In this document: positions 21,123 to 29,705 of the stretch, one piece after another
How the letters are laid out: each line of letters opens with the position of its first letter
Position numbering within the stretch: position 1 is the first letter of the stretch
Origin: Conidiobolus incongruus B7586
Lineage: Eukaryota; Entomophthoromycota; Entomophthoromycetes; Entomophthorales; Conidiobolaceae
Assembly: GCA_000697335.1 (NCBI GenBank)
Contig: JNEM01006453.1
Location: forward strand, 1-29,705
Length of the DNA stretch: 29,705 nt
Direction of reading: 5' to 3'
Made by a program: the position numbers and the translations under genes
The notes under the pieces: generated by a model
The model's database searches: none
What the model saw: only the letters and a program-made list of their open reading frames with translations
Told to the model about the DNA's origin: nothing

Positions 21123-21362
21123 CTATAATATATGAATAAACCGAAATATTTTCCCATCTGAGTATTGAGATACCGAATTCATAAATTTGACAGTCATGAC
21201 CACCAACAAAGAATTATCATAAGATTCACAATCTAGGAACTAACCTGTATAAAACAAGACTGCATTATTCATAGCATTCAAATCTACTCCACTTTCACTA
21301 ATTGGACTACATTTCGCGGCTCGAGTACTGAGGACTAGTATAGTGATATTGAAATAATTCAT
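21123..21362 (-). CDS. Small secreted-type protein gene with an in-frame TAG
   Basis: ATG at 21362 opens MNYFNITILVLSTRAAKC, a plausible signal peptide, then SPISESGVDLNAMNNAVLFY and TG, then a TAG at 21240-21242. The same frame stays open for 38 further codons (FLDCESYDNSLLVVMTVKFM, then NSVSQYSDGKIFRFIHIL) up to a TAG at 21123-21125. G+C and residue use are coding-like on both sides of the first TAG. The predicted product would have about 78 residues and two cysteines. No family is recognised. The 12 nt ending in the first TAG (GTTAGTTCCTAG) begin with GT and end with AG and are a multiple of three. Readthrough, a nonsense allele, a pseudogene or an unusual splice are all possible. Confidence 0.45.
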
Positions 21363-22519
21363 CTTCAGTTTTAATTTTATTGAATTATATCAATATCAAT
21401 TTCAATTTATTGGTGGGCATTTTTGTTGATCTTATCACACAATTTAACTAAAATCCATCGGAAGGATAAATAATGTCATCAATTTATCAAATAAATAAAT
21501 TGTTGTAGTGAATCTTTTATAACTAAAATAAGTTCTTACAATTTTTCAATTAATTTAAAAAGTTTTAAATTGAAAACTATAATTGTATAAAACTAATAAT
21601 AATGAACAAGTTAACTTGATCAATATAATAATGTTTCATGATTTTAATATCATTTTAGACTTTATTAAATAGATTGTTTTAAGATTGAAATGAATACAAA
21701 TGAATATTGATGCTGTGTAAAAAAAACCTTTTTCCACAGGATATTTTGAATAGTCAATAAAGGGTAAGTGATTTGATGTGTACATTAAAAAATTAGATTT
21801 TATTCTATTGATGTAGTTAGTGGATCATTATAATTCTTCGATTTTATTCTCCTTTTAACTATAGTAAAAAGATTAAAAATAATTGAAGGTTAGTTATAAA
21901 ATAAATTTAGACATTTAGTAGATACTGATTGGAAATATTTAAGATCATCATAGATTAAAAAATGATTCAATTATCTAATCAAAAATTAACAGTGATAATT
22001 ATTTTAGATCTCAATTAAACTATTCTATTCAACATAATAATATATGCAAAATTTATCTATTTGAAAATTACAATGAATTAAATTCTCAAATTTTATTTCA
22101 AAATCCAACCTTAATTTCTGGCTCAAGTTTCTCAAAATCCTCGATTATAACAGAAAATACTAGATCAAACTCAATAATTATAATATCAACCAACATTTTT
22201 AATTAATTCATCAAATCCCACCCAAGAATTTATACTCTAAGATCAATACCTCAAAAACCTTCAAAATGCCCAAAATACCACAGCAATATTAAACTATATT
22301 CAATCAAACCCCAAGCAAATGCAATTTTATACAAGTTCCAAACTTCTCTGAAGGCTTAAGGAAGCGGGATCAATTGTTTTTTACGCGTAATTAATCTAAA
22401 TAGAGGTACTGAATTAGTGACTTGTCATGGGATGAAATTTGCGACTTGATGGGTAATTTTATAACCTTATTAAGCAGTCACCAAGTTAAATGAATCACAA
22501 TCAACTTGTATCATAGTAA
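21363..22519. other. Spacer, partly less AT-rich from about 22080
   Basis: The left part is the promoter side of the small ORF (a CCAAT word near 21410). From about 22080 the sequence becomes less AT-biased but has no frame longer than a few dozen codons. It probably belongs to the decayed gene to its right. Confidence 0.4.
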
Positions 22520-23335
22520 TTCTTAAAGTGATTGCAATGATGATTTAATTCGAGATCCTAAACTCATGGAATTCGAAATTGGTGAAGATTTCCAATTGAA
22601 AATCAAGTAACTGAGCTTTGTCGAGAGGGAATTTAAGTTGGAAAACGTGGCTGACTGGCGTCTATCTAGCATAATAATTGAAATTCTATCATTATTTTGA
22701 ATGTTTTAATTGATATTGGATTTGGTTGTTTAGTTCAATACATACCTTCAAGGTCTGACAATTTCTTAAACTTGGATGTAATACGAGTATTATAGGTTTG
22801 TCAAGTGCCAACTATATCCGAATCACCATTACATTATGACGGATTATCGTACATCGGTTCTAACGAATGCTATTAGCAACGTAGAATTGAACTTTACATA
22901 AAATGTATAGGTTGAATAACTAAGTTAGGATCAGTTTCAAAATTGAGACTGTTTATAATCCCTAAAACCACAGAATTTATTGGAGGAATGGATCCAACGT
23001 AATCTTTCCTTCTATTCCATTTACCTATCCGACGCCTTTCACCAATTTCAACTTGCTCAATCCATTCCAAGAAATATCAATACCCTTTGAAGTCCAACGT
23101 CCTTGCATTAATCTATTTCCCCGTACGCTAGACCCACATTGAAGTTACTATTGAATTCGAATATCAATCTTACTAATTTATGGGCCTTGTCGGTCGCGTC
23201 AGTGTGCTGATGCAGCTTTGTGAAGTCGATTGGCATTATAGTTCTGTACCAAGGGATTCAAGGATCTCGAAAGATCGGATTTACATTACGATCCCATACA
23301 CGAGTTGACAACTTCCGAACTTGTCAGAGAATATA
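22520..23335 (+). pseudogene. Decayed protein gene, possibly an old fungal transcription factor
   Basis: The region has coding-level G+C and several coding-like blocks in different plus-strand frames, broken by stops and frame changes. Block 1 (about 22526-22690) reads SDCNDDLIRDPKLMEFEIGE and, past a TAA, FVEREFKLENVADWRLSS. Block 2 (about 22807-22878) reads VPTISESPLHYDGLSYIGSN. Block 3 (22972-23098), behind a CACAG acceptor-like site, reads NLLEEWIQRNLSFYSIYLSD, AFHQFQLAQSIP. A shift then gives FEVQRPCINLFPRTLDP, and another MGLVGRVSVLMQLCEVDWHY. Blocks 3 onwards resemble the middle homology region of Zn(2)Cys(6) regulators (helix with FYSIYLSDAF, then a short loop and an RPC/LPC-like segment). 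No zinc cluster is seen upstream. The identity is a guess; a dead gene is fairly sure. A fast-evolving multi-exon gene is the alternative. Confidence 0.5.
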
Positions 23336-23677
23336 TCACTGAGAGTAATTTATTAGATTGTGAATTTTATTGAGCTAATTATAAATCTTTGTTAAGTTTT
23401 GTAGGTATATATTCAATAGAATCATAGATAAAAATATAATAAATTGTATAATTTATAAATGAATATAGTTCAAATTATAATTTAATTAAAAATAAATGAT
23501 AATATTATTTTATGTTATGAGAAAATTAAATTAAATTATTGACTGATAAAATGAATGAGTTATAGGTTATTATAATAGAAAAATTTAAAAATAAATAAAA
23601 TTATGATAATTTTGGTTAGAAAATATTAAAATATGAGAGATATATTACAAAGATAAATTCATTAATTTATATAATAA
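23336..23677. other. AT-rich spacer before tRNA-Val
   Basis: Plain A/T-rich DNA; no open frame, repeat or site of note seen. Confidence 0.5.
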
Positions 23678-23751
23678 GATCTCGTGGTGTAGTTGGTTAT
23701 CACGTCTGTCTAACACACAGACGGTCCTCAGTTCGAATCTGAGCGAGATCA
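23678..23751 (+). tRNA. tRNA-Val (anticodon AAC)
   Basis: The acceptor GATCTCG pairs with CGAGATC, with discriminator A. The D arm contains GTGTAGTTGGTTATCAC (A box). Anticodon stem TCTGT/ACAGA encloses loop CTAACAC with anticodon AAC (read as IAC, for GTY). The T arm is CTCAG-TTCGAAT-CTGAG (B box). No intron. Confidence 0.95.
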
Positions 23752-23763
23752 GATATCATTTAG

Positions 23764-23771
23764 TTTTTTTT
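23764..23771 (+). terminator. Pol III terminator of tRNA-Val
   Basis: Eight T beginning 12 bp after the tRNA end. Confidence 0.8.
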
Positions 23772-24990
23772 GTAATTACTACAGAAATTAATTATTCATA
23801 GTTTTTTCAAATAGATTAAATAGGTTTTATATAAATATTTCTGCACTTAAATTAAGTAATATCAATTGTCATTCATTCAATTCCTATTTTCTTAATTTCT
23901 CTTAACTATTTTTCCTGAATTTTTATCTGAATATATTTAAGAATTAAACTAAATTTCAAAATTCACTTATTATTATGAATTTTAAAAACAATCAAATTAA
24001 ATTAAATAATATTTTAATTAGATATTTTGAATGTAGATATTATTATATGGTTACTTCATTATTTGAAAAATATTGACTATAGTATTATCTTGAATTACAT
24101 AATTTATTTTTCAATTTTTATTCAAAATTATTAGATGAAATTCAATTGATTTTAACAATCAAATTTTACCACTGTTCATTCTATTAATAATTTATAAAAT
24201 TTGAAATTAACAGTTAAGATATCAAACCTTGGATATGATATATTTCATTTAACTAAATAATCCAATATATTAATATATGATATTGGATTTGTTAATATTT
24301 ATTATTCGATGGTGTATATTCAATATGATTTTTTTAATTTGAGCAATATTAGTTTATAGTTATTATTGAAAATTGATTTAATCCAAATTTCCAGCTGTTT
24401 ATTATAGTAAACATATCTATTTATTTGAAATAAACACTACTTATGGTTACGCTAATATTAATAAAGATTATCAATTTGATAATAATGTGTGATCATAATA
24501 CGATCTTTTACTTAATTTATTTTATGCTCTATATCATAAAATTACTAATATCGTTTATTGATATATTAATCTAATTTTATTTTTGATGAGATTCAATACA
24601 CACTATTTAAAAGCGTACAATACTCCTTTCAGAGTATTTATATATCCTTTTTTGAAATATTTTCTTTGAAAAACTTATAGAAATATTGGCTAATGTATGT
24701 ATTATTTACATCAAAGTTTGAAACCAAATTTGATATTATAATTGGCAGTAAATTCAAAACTAATATTAATCAATCACAGTCATAATTAGGAAATTTCATT
24801 AACTATGAGATGAATTTTTTTTAAATTTCACCACATTATAATCCAATTTTCAATATTACATCATCATTAATTTGTTTAATATTCAAAAATGATATTTTAA
24901 AGAATTTAGTCTAATTACTTTTTTATTCCCGATTTCCTCCAAAGTTTGAACTAATGAATTAACATTATATATACAATATAAAATACTAAT
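23772..24990. other. AT-rich intergenic DNA upstream of the hamartin gene
   Basis: Low-complexity A/T DNA over 1.2 kb, without coding-like frames. The last ~100 bp become slightly pyrimidine-rich and include ATTATATATAC about 25 bp before the ATG, which could be a TATA element. Nothing else is seen. Confidence 0.5.
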
Positions 24991-26758
24991 ATGACCCATT
25001 TCCCATCACACCCCGACCAACTTAAAGATTTTTTAAGGAAATTGGACAATTTCACAGAAGACCAAATTGCCGATTTGGACGTGACTTTGCCCGATACTTG
25101 GCTCAAGAACCCTAAATATCTCGACCGTTTGCACTTATGTCTTATAGAAGCGTATCCCAATCTCTCTCACAGATTCACAAACTTACTTTCCGATCTACTA
25201 CCATTTTTAGGTCATCGTCTATGGCTAGGATGGTGGCCTCTCCTGCAAGGCGATTGGGGACTTTCGACAACAGTGAACTGGCTGCAAAAGAATATAGACA
25301 ACCCTTCACTCTTAACCCAATTTTTTGACATGGTCCTCGGTCGTAAAACTTTGGACTCGGGTGAACAATCGCTCGATAGTCAATTGGGTTATTTGGCTTT
25401 GGAGAGGTTGTTGGTAACTCAGTGTGAGGTAAGTATTCAACTAAATTATATTTAAATCTCATCTAATTTTCAATTTAGAAATTGTTACCAATATTGAGAC
25501 CCAATATTAAAACTATTGAAGGAATTAAACTGTTTTTAAAGTTTTTCACCAATCAAGTAATTAATTTTTTTTCTGTTTATAAATAATAATTATTGACAAT
25601 ATAATTGTAGCCTGACAGTATCATTAATTTAATTTATCACGATATTTTAAATGATGTAATTGATACTGTTAAAGTAAGTTATTTTACTTTTTTATTCAAT
25701 TTTTATTTAACAAAATAATTTAGAATCCTCCTATCCCTGACTGGAATGTTGAACCAAGCTTAGAATTGATCACTTTAGTCATACCTTATCTAGCTCAAAA
25801 ATTAAAGTCTCAGTTAGTTCCACTATTACATATTCTCATTCAATTCCAATATGCTCCAATGTTTACTATTTTATACGAAATCATTCCTCTTAATCTTATT
25901 GAAATTATCAAAAATGAGAATCATATTAAACAGATTGAACAAAAGTTAGAATATGAAACAAAAGACCAAATCGTCAATGTAAAACATTCAACAGATCGCC
26001 ATGTTTCGTTAAATTCATTATTACTCCAACATACCATTCATCCCAATAGTATTATAATGACGTGGGAGGAGGAATTGACCCAACTTGACCAAGTAGCTCA
26101 GCAAGATCCCAACACTATTGTCACACAAGCCCTTCTCAAATACAATTCACCACCAGAGGTTATTTTAGATCAAACTACCAAATCCTCCCCACACTACGAA
26201 TCTCTACCATTCTATGTCTACCATCTAACACACCACCTGCGTCGCAAGCATCTGGATCATCTCCCTGCAAGTGTGCGCGAAGGAGACCACCACCAAGTAT
26301 TCATTCAGCTCAAATCCCTTCAACAGGAGAACAAATCCTTACGGGAAAAGCTGGATCGAAACCTGATAGAGACACAAAATAGACAGTCTAACCATGTGAA
26401 ATGGGAGAACGAACTCAATTCCAAGCTCAAAAACTTTAGGGAGCAGATCAAAGAACTCAAAGTCAAATTACAAGCTATGGAATTGGAACTACAGAGTATA
26501 AAGCAGAAAGATACGAACGCTGAGGATTTATCTACAGGATTGAATCCGGAAATTGAATTGACAAGATTGAATGACCTTGAGGATGAGAATATCAAATTGA
26601 AGGATAAGATTAGTAAGTTGGTGGAGACCATGGTACAATGGTAAGTTTTTTTTCGATATAAGATAATTTTCAAATATATCAACTTATATTATTAATATAG
26701 GAAAACTCAATACGAAGATAAATTACCCATAGCTGAAGTATTATCAGAAGTTAATTAA
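24991..26758 (+). CDS. TSC1: Hamartin (TSC1) homologue, compact form
   Basis: The gene has five exons, 24991-25428, 25479-25556, 25611-25673, 25724-26640 and 26701-26758, giving 517 residues and a TAA. The N-terminal two-thirds are helical repeats. Blocks in the order known from hamartins are LELITLVIPYLAQKLKSQLV (206-225, the 'LLP.I...L' segment), PMFTILYEIIPLNLIEII (238-255, matching 'LF.LLYG.FPCNFL.FLR') and HTIHPNSI with EEELT and DPNTIV (296-326, matching 'H.lHP.li....EL....DiV'). A long coiled coil fills about 384-453 and 470-499 (SLQQENKSLREKLDRNL, IKELKVKLQAMELELQSIKQ). In known systems hamartin scaffolds tuberin (TSC2), the GAP for Rheb, and so restrains TORC1; the coiled coil holds TSC2. 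It is much shorter than the human (1164) or S. pombe (about 900) proteins. The assignment rests on motif order and architecture. Confidence 0.7.
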
Positions 26759-26925
26759 CAAAACTTTGCATTTTAATAAATTACTTCAAAAAACAACTAA
26801 TCATTTACAAATTTTATCCCATAAGTTATATAATCTCTATTATTACATTTAATATTCAGAAGTAGGTGTGAATTTAATTAAGTTCAAAATTAACTTAATT
26901 TTTATTATTATTGATTTATACCAAA

Positions 26926-27676
26926 ATGAATATTCGTCAAGCAACTGTAATTAAAAATTTTAATTCATTTTAAAAAAAAATTCTTTTTTGTTAAAAATTT
27001 ATTAATTTTATTCTAAAAAAAATTTAGTGCGAGGATTTACTAGAAATTCAAAAGACTAATTTAACTAATTTACCAGAAAATTATCAAATGAAATATTGTA
27101 AAAGAAAAATTTATTTTTTTTGAAATATTATAATTTTAACAATGTTATAATTAATAATTATTAGATATGTATCATGCTTTGTCATGGCCTCAACTCACTT
27201 GGGTTGCTGAAGACCATAAGGGACGTATTGTTGGTTACGTATTAGCTAAAATGTAATTTATTGAAATAATATTATTAATATATAAAATAATAAATAAATT
27301 TAATACAATATAGGGAAGAAGAAGGTAATGAACCACCTCATGGTCATATTACATCACTTTCAGTAATGAGAAATTATCGTCGCTTGGGTATTGCCGAAAA
27401 ATTAATGAATCAATCACGTAAATTTTATTAATAATTCACCATCAATCCACTACTGACTTAACCCAATAATTAGAACAAGCTATGGTAGATATTTTTGGGG
27501 CCAAATACGTCACTCTTCACGTTCGTGTGACCAATCGTGCCGCTTTAAGTTTATACAGAGATACCTTAAAGTTTGAAATTTACAATACAGAAAAGAAATA
27601 TTATGCAGATGGTGAAAATGCTTTCGCAATGAGAAAATATTTAACCCCTAGTGAAAATGCTAAACCTTCTAAATAA
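26926..27676 (+). CDS. NAA10: N-terminal acetyltransferase NatA catalytic subunit Naa10/Ard1
   Basis: The gene has five exons, 26926-26946, 27028-27097, 27165-27252, 27314-27417 and 27474-27676, giving 161 residues and a TAA. The first exon has only seven codons (MNIRQAT). The protein matches Naa10 almost residue by residue: [20 protein letters not shown] (21-40, with catalytic-site Glu24), [27 protein letters not shown], the acetyl-CoA loop RRLGIA (82-87), [27 protein letters not shown] and [17 protein letters not shown]. The usual family tail is reduced to about ten residues. Naa10 with Naa15 acetylates the N-terminal Ser, Ala, Thr, Gly, Val or Cys exposed after Met removal, at the ribosome. 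It lies 167 bp downstream of TSC1 on the same strand, with its own ATG context (CCAAAATGA). Confidence 0.96.
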
Positions 27677-28382
27677 ATTAGAGATTAGAAGATTAATTGG
27701 GTATTTTATTAACAAAATAATTATTAATAATATTTCTTAACTTTAAAAAATAATTAAAAATTTATTAATTTAATTTAATATTTTATTTCATATATTTACT
27801 TTATTATTTTTAAACAAAATATTTAATATAATAATTTAATAAATAAAATTAACATTATTTTAATTTATTATTTTTATACCTTAAGTTTTATTATTATAAT
27901 TTTAATTTAGTTAAATTAATAATATTTTTTTTAAATATTTCATTTATTTTTATAATAAATTTTTCTATTAATTTAATCATATTTAATTAATTCAAATATT
28001 TATTTCAGTTTTTAAAATTATTATTATTTTTAATTATTCAAAATATAAAAATTTAATAATGTATATATATATATATATAACAATTTATCAGTAAGTTTAA
28101 TAAATTAATTTTCAAATTTGATTAATTACTTATTAATTCAATTTTTTTTACTTTTAAAATTTAACCCCCTTTTAATATAATTTATTCATAATATTTGCTC
28201 TTTAATATACTAAATAAAATTGATATATATTAACTAGTTGAAGTATATTTTTTTTAAAATAATATGAATATATTACATAAAATTAATTATTATAAAACTT
28301 TATTATACTATTAATAGCTTATTAAAAGTTAATATGAGTGGTATTAATTAAGATGTTATTTTTCATCTAACTAGATTAATTA
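27677..28382. other. AT-rich spacer with a TA microsatellite
   Basis: This is the 3' flank of NAA10 followed by low-complexity A/T DNA. A (TA)9-like run lies at 28062-28079. The stretch ends at the TA target site of the mariner element. No gene is seen. Confidence 0.55.
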
Positions 28383-28414
28383 TTACTTTGTAATTTAAAT
28401 AATGGGAATTTTTT
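28383..28414 (+). repeat. Left terminal inverted repeat of the mariner relic
   Basis: It begins TTACTTTG next to TA at 28381-28382 and shares the TTACT start and the ATGGGAA-T(6) block with the other end, with about 80 percent agreement after one or two gaps. Confidence 0.75.
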
Positions 28415-29561
28415 GCAATTGAAAAAAAATAAACATTTTTATATATAAAAAGTAAAAATAAATATATATTATAAAATTAATAATTTCTTTTATTTCTAAT
28501 AACTTTTTGCTATACTTTTAATAAAACTCTAATACCTAAAAAACAATTCTTTATTAAAAATTGAAATTTAATATTTTATAAACTAATTAAATTTTCCTGT
28601 AGAAATTTTCTTTCCTGTATATTGGTTTTTTAATCACCTAAAACAATTATAATCACATAGGTTATAATCTAAAGAATATACTAGATATAGTAGTTTTTCC
28701 CAGTTATTTTTAATTAGAAAGTTTTTTATAACTTTAAATTTATGTATTTTGCAATTATCATGCAAAATAATAAGTTTTCTTAAATTATATTAAGAATACT
28801 AATTAAAAATAGTTTTATTTAAAAAAGAAATATAAAGTTTATTATTAATTAATTTTCCTTTAAAAACTAAATAAGAATAGCATATACTATTATAATCTAT
28901 TACAACAATTAATATTCACTTATCAATAAAGTGTTTATTTAAAGGAATTTGTAGAGGGGGTTGATTTAACTTAATTTAACACTTTAATTTATGTTTTAAT
29001 AAAAGATTATACAAAAGAATTTAAGATTCATTAGTTGTAATAATTTACTATAAAAGCTTTAGTTTCTAATTATACCTTAGTAAGTTTTGTTTAGTAATAA
29101 CTACTTTAACTTTTTTTAAACTTTAGTTAAATTATAAGATACCTATTTTATATTTTTATTAATCAATTTTAATTTAAACTTTAATATATATAAAATACTT
29201 ATATAACTAATAATAAAATATTTTGATAATTCTCTAGCTAAAATAAAAAGTTGCTTTTCAATATAGTTTTTTACTTTATTAATAATTAGAAGAATAATAG
29301 TTGAAATTAATCTTTTAGATTTTAGTAGGTTTTAGGTAGTTTTTATTTTAACTTTAAAGTAATTTACCTAGTAATAAATTATTAATTTAGATAATACTTT
29401 ATTATTAAAAGCTGCTTGTAAATTTTAAATGATTTTAGAGGGTTTATGGTTAAGTTTTACTAATACTAAAATAAAAAACTTTTGATGGTTACTATTTAGT
29501 TTAAGTATAATTAAATTAAATAATTAATTTAAAAAAATTAATTTTTTAATCAAAAAAATAT

Positions 29562-29582
29562 TATATATATATATATATATAA
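29562..29582. repeat. TA microsatellite inside the mariner element
   Basis: A pure alternating TA run of about ten units lies in the non-coding part between the transposase start and the right inverted repeat. It probably grew after insertion. Confidence 0.7.
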
Positions 29583-29663
29583 TTTAAAACTATTTATTTT
29601 CTTATTTGTTTTGTATATATTTTTTTATTTAAAACTAATAATATGTTTGAAAAATTAAAAATT

Positions 29664-29696
29664 AAAAAATTTCCCATTTCTTTAATTCTATAGTAA
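29664..29696 (-). repeat. Right terminal inverted repeat of the mariner relic
   Basis: Read inward from 29696 it begins TTACTATAG and contains AAATGGGAAATTTTTT, the mirror of the left end. TA at 29697-29698 is the second target-site copy. Confidence 0.75.
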
Positions 29697-29705
29697 TATT
29701 ATACA

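Larger units (their letters stand above)
28383..29696 (-). mobile_element. Decayed mariner-family (Tc1/mariner, D34D) DNA transposon
   Basis: The element is 1,314 bp and the transposase runs on the minus strand. The ends are imperfect inverted repeats: left TTACTTTGTAATTTAAATAA followed by TGGGAATTTTTT, right (minus) TTACTATAGAATTAAAGAAA followed by TGGGAAATTTTTT. Both are flanked by the TA target duplication (28381-28382, 29697-29698). The transposase is recognisable in order: LARELSKYFIISYISILYIL (HTH part), TNES-ILLYN (for TGDEKWILYDN), LNQPP, VVIDYNSICYSYLVFKGKL with the first Asp, KLIILHDNCKIHKFKVIKNF with the second Asp, and YSLDYNLCDYNCF with the third. The last two Asp are separated by 34 residues, which defines mariner proper. 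The C-terminus reads LKNQYTGKKI. Many stops, including TGA where Trp is expected, show that it is long dead. Length and ends are those of a complete element, so it decayed in place. Confidence 0.88.

Noticed and set aside
5055-21362. General reassignment of UAG to a sense codon, suggested by two in-frame TAGs
   Set aside because: Nas6, the ankyrin-dysferlin protein, SLP-2, CobW, TSC1 and Naa10 together contain no in-frame TAG over more than 2,000 codons, which would be unlikely if UAG were an ordinary sense codon.
28062-29582. The two TA microsatellites as terminal repeats of a larger element
   Set aside because: Simple TA runs are common in this DNA. The real ends of the mariner lie elsewhere, and the left run is outside the element.
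1-29705. CRISPR array, prophage, toxin-antitoxin or biosynthetic cluster
   Set aside because: No spaced direct repeats, no phage or bacterial genes and no group of linked enzymes. The DNA is eukaryotic, with introns throughout.

Overview
The window reads as nuclear DNA of a very AT-rich, early-diverging fungus. Intergenic DNA is extremely AT-rich. Genes are broken by many short introns (about 45-60 nt, donors GTAAxT/GTAATT/GTGAGT, acceptors almost always TAG). There is a Zn(2)Cys(6) fungal transcription factor, and the tRNAs are eukaryotic with Pol III T-tract terminators. A Conidiobolus-like or other zoopagomycete/chytrid-grade fungus would fit, but that placement is inference from composition and gene style.

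Layout. 1-1.9 kb: a small two-TM membrane protein with two PPxY motifs (minus) and an orphan coding exon behind it. 3.2 kb: tRNA-Gln(CTG). 4.0-4.9 kb: the proteasome assembly chaperone Nas6/gankyrin (plus, 7 exons). 5.1-5.7 kb: a putative secreted protein with an in-frame TAG after its signal peptide (minus). 6.3-7.5 kb: an ankyrin-repeat protein ending in a dysferlin/peroxin-type domain (minus). 7.8-8.4 kb: tRNA-Lys(CTT) 4 bp behind the stop codon of a 69-residue protein with a structured leader (minus). 9.5-10.8 kb: mitochondrial stomatin-like protein 2 (plus). 11.8-13.6 kb: a Zn(2)Cys(6) regulator (minus). 14.7-19.1 kb: an AT-rich desert. 19.1 kb: a second, identical tRNA-Gln. 19.9-21.1 kb: a CobW/COG0523 metal-chaperone GTPase (plus), convergent with another small secreted-type ORF carrying an in-frame TAG. 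22.5-23.3 kb: a decayed protein gene, possibly an old transcription factor. 23.7 kb: tRNA-Val(AAC). 25.0-26.8 kb: a compact hamartin (TSC1) homologue. 26.9-27.7 kb: the NatA catalytic subunit Naa10/Ard1. 28.4-29.7 kb: a decayed but full-length mariner DNA transposon with recognisable inverted repeats and TA target duplications.

The genes are mostly housekeeping and do not form an operon or an obvious cluster. Loose themes are protein turnover (Nas6, a possible Rsp5 ligand), growth control (TSC1 towards TORC1), N-terminal acetylation, mitochondrial membrane organisation and zinc handling. No defence system, CRISPR array or clear biosynthetic cluster is visible. The most unusual items are the tRNA-Lys/mini-gene arrangement, the paired in-frame TAG codons in two small secreted-type genes, the one-exon-per-repeat structure of Nas6, and the mariner relic.
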